Shown here one piece after another: positions 3,685 to 6,003 of a DNA stretch of 6,003 nucleotides; positions within the stretch are counted from its first letter, which is position 1, and each line of letters starts with the position of its first letter. The translations under genes and the position numbers were made by a program. The notes beneath the pieces were generated by a model. The model was not told the DNA's origin, ran no database searches, and saw only the letters and a program-made list of their open reading frames with translations. The stretch is from Phycisphaerales bacterium (GTDB taxonomy: Bacteria > Planctomycetota > Phycisphaerae > Phycisphaerales > UBA1924), in contig JARGNC010000012.1 in NCBI GenBank assembly GCA_029212425.1, positions 1 through 6,003 of the forward strand, given 5' to 3'.

Positions 3685-6003
3685 AGCGAAATCCAAACGA
3701 ATGCCGCTTTGGATCACACTCGCAGCGATCTATAGCGTGCTGCTGATCGTTTCACATCTTTCCCAGAACAAGACCATCGCGCAAACGCAATCCACGAAAG
3801 CAACGGACAGCACACCTTCTATCAATGTCAAAGCAGTCCGAAAGGACGGGACAGCCAACCCTGATCGGATCGTCCGTGTTTACTACAACCAATGGCTCCC
3901 GCAAGATCCATCGACACAACTAACCCCAGTCCTCCTTATGCACGGATCTCCCGGAAGCGGAGACGCATTCGACGAACTCGCTCCGATCATCGCGAGCACG
4001 AACCGCTTGGTCCTTGCACCAGACCTCCCCGGATATGGCAAAAGCGATTGGGCACCAGACATGTCCTACAAGGGGCAAGCACGCACGATGAGCACGCTCG
4101 TTGATGAGCTGCAAATCGATCGCGTCCATGTCGTCGGATGGTCTTCAAGCGGCGGAGTCGCTCTCCAGATGGCAGAACAGTTCCCCGAAAGAGTCGCATC
4201 GATCACCATGCTCGCTGCGATCGGCGCGCAGGAAACAGAAGGCAGCGGTTCGTATTTCTTTGAACACTTCAAATATGCAGTTGGATATGCGGGATTGGGA
4301 TTCGGTCCCGAACTCATCCCCCACTTTGGGAAGCTTGGAACATTCCATAGCCGCGTGGGTTGGCTCAAAGCATTCTGGGATTCTGATCAGCGTGAACTCA
4401 CCCGGATCATGCCGACCATCAGCACACCAACGCTGATTCTGCATGGGAGGGATGATCCGCTGGTCTCTGCGAGTGGTGCGGAGTTGCATCACGCGATGAT
4501 CCCCACGTCCCAACTGGTCATGCTGGATGCATCGCATTTCTTGCCATTCATGCAAGCAGAGGAAACCGCTGGATATCTCAACGAGTTCTTCGCTCGTCAT
4601 GACATCCCAGGCGTAGAACCACTCAAAAACACACTCGACCTTGCGCCGGTCCCTGTCCGCTACGGCACAGACGCCGCGCTCCACTGGGTCGGGAAGCTTG
4701 TCAAAAACACGCCTTGGTGGGCGCAGATTTTGGTCATCATCCTGCTCACACGCCGGCTCCCGCATGTATGGATTGTCGTCACGATGATCTTTGTGGTCAT
4801 GATGGATGTCGATCTCGCGGTCGCAATCCTCGGACTCACGATCGGAAGGCTCTGGTGGTTGATCCGAGGCGCTAATCCGCTTGATAAACCCTTCGGCACA
4901 CTCCGCTGGATCCGAGGCGTCGCGTTCGTCATTCCCGCGACCATCATTGGAATGATCGGCGCCAGCAAAGCGGTGGAACTGAGCGAGCATGTTGGGTTGC
5001 TTGGGTTTATTGGATTGATCGGCGCCAGTTGGTTGCTGCTGATCGTAATCCACGCCGTGCGCCACATCATCACTTGGAGCGGACGCCAACGCATCCGCGC
5101 CGCGATTGATCGCGCGTGCAATCATGAGTATTGGCCAACCTTCTTCGTGTACATCCCGGTGCTCTGGTGGGGAATCAAACGAGTCATCTCAGGCAAAGGA
5201 TTGGGTAAAATGACCGCCGTCAATCCGGGGTACGCCGACGATGCGGGAGTACAGGACGAATCCAAAATCGACCTCAACCACAAGCTCGGCGACGGATCGG
5301 CAAATGATGATTCGGTGCTCCACTGTGTATTGATCGATGACAGCCAGTGCGTCGAATCCAGAATACAAGCCGCGCACAACGCGATCGACCATGACCAAGC
5401 ACTCGGCGGCTTCCCTGTCATTTGCAAACCCGACAAGGGAGAACGCGGCCGTGATGTCCGCCTTGTGCGCACAAAGGATGACCTCACCAAATACTGCACA
5501 TCCAGCGATGAACCATTTGTTCTCCAGAAGTTTCACCCAGGACCATTGGAACTGGGTGTGCTCTGGGTGCGTCACGCGGAGTCAATTACGGACCCCGACT
5601 ACACCGGACCGTCAGGGTTCATCTACGCGATCACCATCAAGCACTTCCCCACACTAATCGGCGACGGAAAGACCTCGCTCCGCCGGCTCATCCTCAAACA
5701 CCGTCGTCATCGAGCGCAAGCAACAGTATTCGTCCAGCGCAACCGCGATCGGCTCGACTGGATCCCAGACAAGGATGAAGAAGTTTCGCTCGGATTCGCA
5801 GGAAACCACGCGCAAGGCGCGATGTTCACCGACGGCCAACACCTGATCACACCACAACTCTCCGCAAAGATCACCTCCATCGCTGATCGCTTTAACGCGG
5901 ATCAAGGGGGGGGCTTCGACATCGGACGCTTTGACATCCGATGCGAATCACTCGAACAACTCCGCAACGGAGAAGGATTCGGGATCGTCGAACTCAACGG
6001 CCT
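3674..6003 (+). CDS. Membrane-anchored alpha/beta hydrolase fused to an ATP-grasp ligase-like domain (partial, open at the right edge)
   Basis: One uninterrupted frame of 776 codons with no stop before the window end. Residues 11-29 are a hydrophobic anchor after a Lys/Arg-rich start. Residues about 65-305 are an alpha/beta hydrolase: oxyanion-loop HGSPGSG (90-96), nucleophile S157 in GWSSSGG, acid D261 in HGRDDPLV, and H288 in ASHFLPF. Residues about 346-466 contain roughly four membrane helices. EYWPTFFVYIP (485-495) and AVNPGY (515-520) lead into an ATP-grasp-like domain: K585 (ICKPDKGERG), K619 and E626 (LQKFHPGPLELG), IKHFPTLIGDGKTSL (655-669), FAGNHAQG (708-715), and probable metal ligands D754 (GRFDIR), E773 and N775 (VELNG). 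The C-terminal blocks resemble uncharacterised 'carboxylate-amine ligase' proteins related to D-Ala-D-Ala ligase. Hydrolase and ligase substrates are unknown. ATG 3674 overlaps the rlmN-type gene; ATG 3701 is an alternative start. The missing end probably comprises the last part of the ATP-grasp fold. Confidence 0.86.
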   Translation, partial: MNDKAKSKRMPLWITLAAIYSVLLIVSHLSQNKTIAQTQSTKATDSTPSINVKAVRKDGTANPDRIVRVYYNQWLPQDPSTQLTPVLLMHGSPGSGDAFDELAPIIASTNRLVLAPDLPGYGKSDWAPDMSYKGQARTMSTLVDELQIDRVHVVGWSSSGGVALQMAEQFPERVASITMLAAIGAQETEGSGSYFFEHFKYAVGYAGLGFGPELIPHFGKLGTFHSRVGWLKAFWDSDQRELTRIMPTISTPTLILHGRDDPLVSASGAELHHAMIPTSQLVMLDASHFLPFMQAEETAGYLNEFFARHDIPGVEPLKNTLDLAPVPVRYGTDAALHWVGKLVKNTPWWAQILVIILLTRRLPHVWIVVTMIFVVMMDVDLAVAILGLTIGRLWWLIRGANPLDKPFGTLRWIRGVAFVIPATIIGMIGASKAVELSEHVGLLGFIGLIGASWLLLIVIHAVRHIITWSGRQRIRAAIDRACNHEYWPTFFVYIPVLWWGIKRVISGKGLGKMTAVNPGYADDAGVQDESKIDLNHKLGDGSANDDSVLHCVLIDDSQCVESRIQAAHNAIDHDQALGGFPVICKPDKGERGRDVRLVRTKDDLTKYCTSSDEPFVLQKFHPGPLELGVLWVRHAESITDPDYTGPSGFIYAITIKHFPTLIGDGKTSLRRLILKHRRHRAQATVFVQRNRDRLDWIPDKDEEVSLGFAGNHAQGAMFTDGQHLITPQLSAKITSIADRFNADQGGGFDIGRFDIRCESLEQLRNGEGFGIVELNG
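4946..5028 (+). repeat. In-phase direct repeat in the membrane region of the hydrolase/ATP-grasp gene
   Basis: The 20-mers at 4946-4965 and 5009-5028 differ at one position (attgga then a or t, then tgatcggcgccag). They start exactly 63 bp (21 codons) apart and are in the same codon phase, encoding IGMIGAS and IGLIGAS. Both copies lie in consecutive predicted membrane helices. Confidence 0.85.
5906..5913 (+). repeat. Run of eight G within the ATP-grasp coding sequence
   Basis: A mononucleotide G8 tract encodes part of DQGGGFD (about residues 743-749), just upstream of the metal-ligand motif GRFDIR. Family-like motifs occur in the same frame on both sides (FAGNH before, GRFDIR and VELNG after), so the tract length as given keeps the gene intact. 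Confidence 0.9.

Noticed and set aside
4720..5080. Membrane region as a DedA/VTT-type or phosphatase transporter domain
   Set aside because: No DedA or PAP2 signature residues could be recognised. It is described only as a multi-helix membrane region.
4145..5125. 326-codon minus-strand open frame opposite the hydrolase and membrane region
   Set aside because: It is a complement shadow of a motif-supported gene. Its product is a low-complexity string of Asp, Arg, Gln, Pro and His with no recognisable fold.
5189..5575. 128-codon minus-strand open frame opposite the start of the ATP-grasp domain
   Set aside because: The opposite strand carries conserved ATP-grasp motifs in one continuous frame, and nothing recognisable is seen in this one.

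Overview
The window holds four genes in two divergent pairs around one short intergenic region (about 2338-2511). No RNA gene, insertion sequence, CRISPR array or phage gene was seen. Base composition is moderately GC-rich and homogeneous, with no sign of a foreign block. A signal-peptide-bearing metalloprotease, class II AsnRS and an RlmN-type enzyme point to a Gram-negative-type bacterium. The gene set and protein style suggest a planctomycete, perhaps Phycisphaerae-like, but this is a low-confidence guess without an rRNA or marker-gene comparison.

Leftward pair (minus strand): asnS (asparaginyl-tRNA synthetase, complete, 471 codons) is followed with zero spacing (stop TAA directly abutting ATG) by an exported protein. 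That protein has an N-terminal NTF2/SnoaL-like region and a gluzincin metalloprotease core (HEIGH plus a downstream EGIAE), and it runs off the left edge of the window.

Rightward pair (plus strand): an RlmN/Cfr-family radical SAM methyltransferase (about 390 codons) overlaps by 11 nt a very long reading frame that is still open at the right edge (776 codons visible). This frame is the most interesting item. It encodes an N-terminal membrane anchor, a complete alpha/beta hydrolase with a Ser-Asp-His triad, a multi-helix membrane region, and an ATP-grasp ligase-like domain with recognisable nucleotide and metal-binding residues. The predicted topology would put the hydrolase outside the membrane and the ATP-grasp domain inside, so one polypeptide may carry out a linked cleavage and ligation process at the envelope. 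Its substrate cannot be read from the sequence.

The two genes next to the divergent region both serve translation (tRNA charging and rRNA or tRNA modification). The distal genes of both pairs look like envelope functions. Secondary signals are a strong excess of GATC tetramers, an in-phase near-duplicate 20-mer within the membrane region, a run of eight G in the ATP-grasp coding sequence, and small inverted repeats in the divergent intergenic region.
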